From Marinobacterium jannaschii DSM 6295 (GTDB lineage Bacteria > Pseudomonadota > Gammaproteobacteria > Pseudomonadales > Balneatricaceae), in NCBI RefSeq assembly GCF_000620085.1, contig NZ_JHVJ01000032.1, positions 1 through 60,529 of the forward strand: 60,529 nt of DNA, given 5' to 3'. Each line of letters starts with the position of its first letter. Position 1 is the first letter of the stretch. Positions 60,161 to 60,529 of the stretch are shown in pieces. The notes beneath the pieces were generated by a model. That model did not search any database. It worked only from the letters and a program-made list of their open reading frames with translations, and had not been told where the DNA came from. The translations under genes were made by a program, and so were the position numbers.

Positions 60161-60188
60161 AAAAGGGCATCCATACGGATGCCCTTTT
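60161..60188. terminator. Bidirectional terminator beside the insertion sequence
   Basis: A 12-bp stem AAAAGGGCATCC / GGATGCCCTTTT with an ATAC loop, 13 bases before the insertion sequence end. It has an A-run before and T-run after, so it could work on both strands. The gene it originally served on the right is not visible. Confidence 0.75.
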
Positions 60189-60200
60189 CTGCTACATGAC

Positions 60201-60529
60201 TGTCCCGTCCTGAAATAGGTTTACACATTGGAGACCTATAATGGACACCTCTAGACCTACCCGCCAAAAGCGCACACAGCGTGACTACACAATGGGCTTT
60301 AAATTGCAGGTTGTCGCGGCGGTAGAAAAAGGCGATATGACCTATAAACAGGCCCAAAGGATCTACGGCATCCAAGGACGCAGTACGGTACTTAACTGGT
60401 TACGTAAACACGGTAAGCTTGATTGGTCTCAATCGAAAGGACGCACGATGCCTCACTCACCGAAAGCCAAGGAAACACCCGCCCAGAAGATCAAACGCTT
60501 AGAGCGAGAGCTGGAAGATGAGCGTTTGC
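60201..60529 (+). mobile_element. IS3-family insertion sequence, left part, truncated by window end
   Basis: A TG-initiated end (TGTCCCGTCCTGAAATAGG) followed at once by an IS3-type orfA suggests the left inverted repeat starts at about 60201. The right end, orfB and target duplication lie outside the window, so the exact boundary is uncertain by a few bases. Confidence 0.75.
60241..60529 (+). CDS. IS3-family transposase OrfA (partial)
   Basis: The reading frame opens at 60241 with ATG (GGAG 8 bases upstream) and remains open to the window end, at least 96 aa. It encodes an N-terminal helix-turn-helix typical of IS3 OrfA (YTMGFKLQVVAAVEKGD, then QGRSTVLNWLRKHG) and the start of a Leu-zipper-like helix (KIKRLERELEDERL). 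OrfA binds the IS ends; OrfB, the DDE transposase made by frameshifting, should follow. Partial at the 3' end. Confidence 0.85.
   Translation, partial: MDTSRPTRQKRTQRDYTMGFKLQVVAAVEKGDMTYKQAQRIYGIQGRSTVLNWLRKHGKLDWSQSKGRTMPHSPKAKETPAQKIKRLERELEDERL

Overview
This window looks like chromosome from a marine or otherwise salt-adapted gammaproteobacterium, most likely of the Oceanospirillales type. The clues are a NhaC sodium/proton antiporter, a sarcosine oxidase operon, complete valine and leucine degradation clusters, several cyclic-di-GMP, chemotaxis and two-component sensors, and a PA2778/PA2779-type gene pair otherwise familiar from Pseudomonas. Taxonomy is inferred from gene content only. 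Gene density is high, operons are tight, and no tRNA, rRNA, CRISPR or phage genes were seen.

Layout. 0.1-5.6 kb (minus strand): exported MsrA, two tandem paralogous lipoproteins with an HExxH motif, and a secreted TPR-like protein. 5.8-9.4 kb (plus): a PotD-like periplasmic protein translationally coupled to a membrane GGDEF-EAL protein, the arrangement of the NspS-MbaA polyamine sensor of Vibrio cholerae. 9.6-10.7 kb: an orphan AapJ-like amino acid binding protein. 10.7-13.1 kb: trpR-trpE-trpG with an apparently leaderless, self-regulated trpR, closed by a strong terminator. 13.3-17.3 kb: an overlapping operon of response regulator, periplasmic binding protein and hybrid histidine kinase. 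17.4-21.1 kb (minus): NhaC, a divergent GlcD/DLD-like FAD protein and an SRPBCC protein. 21.3-24.6 kb: a GATase1-like AraC regulator, a D-cysteine desulfhydrase-family enzyme, a YciA-type thioesterase and an O-methyltransferase.

25-31.6 kb (minus): glyA-soxBDAG, which oxidises sarcosine and feeds the one-carbon unit to serine. The upstream AraC regulator belongs to the class that controls glycine betaine/sarcosine catabolism. 32-35 kb: a methyltransferase and a more AT-rich lipoprotein/DUF4105 pair. 35.4-43 kb (minus): mmsA, acyl-CoA dehydrogenase, enoyl-CoA hydratase, 3-hydroxyisobutyryl-CoA hydrolase, mmsB and prpE, which form the valine pathway with a divergent AraC regulator (mmsR). 44-55 kb: a thiolase divergent from liuR-liuABCDE, an AhpD-like protein and an acyl-CoA synthetase. 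These make up leucine degradation, and two LiuR-type palindromes flank the divergent region. Acetoacetate from LiuE could be activated by the synthetase and split by the thiolase.

55-60.5 kb: a NIT-domain chemoreceptor, a C39-like peptidase lipoprotein with its small membrane partner, TrmO, a cysteine-less carboxymuconolactone decarboxylase-like protein, and the left end of an IS3-family element that runs off the window.

The least explained parts are the duplicated HExxH lipoproteins (with signs of gene conversion), the three-gene phosphorelay with its own binding protein, the lipoprotein/DUF4105 pair with a terminator-like hairpin inside the second gene, and the polyamine-sensor-like operon with an intact GGDEF motif.
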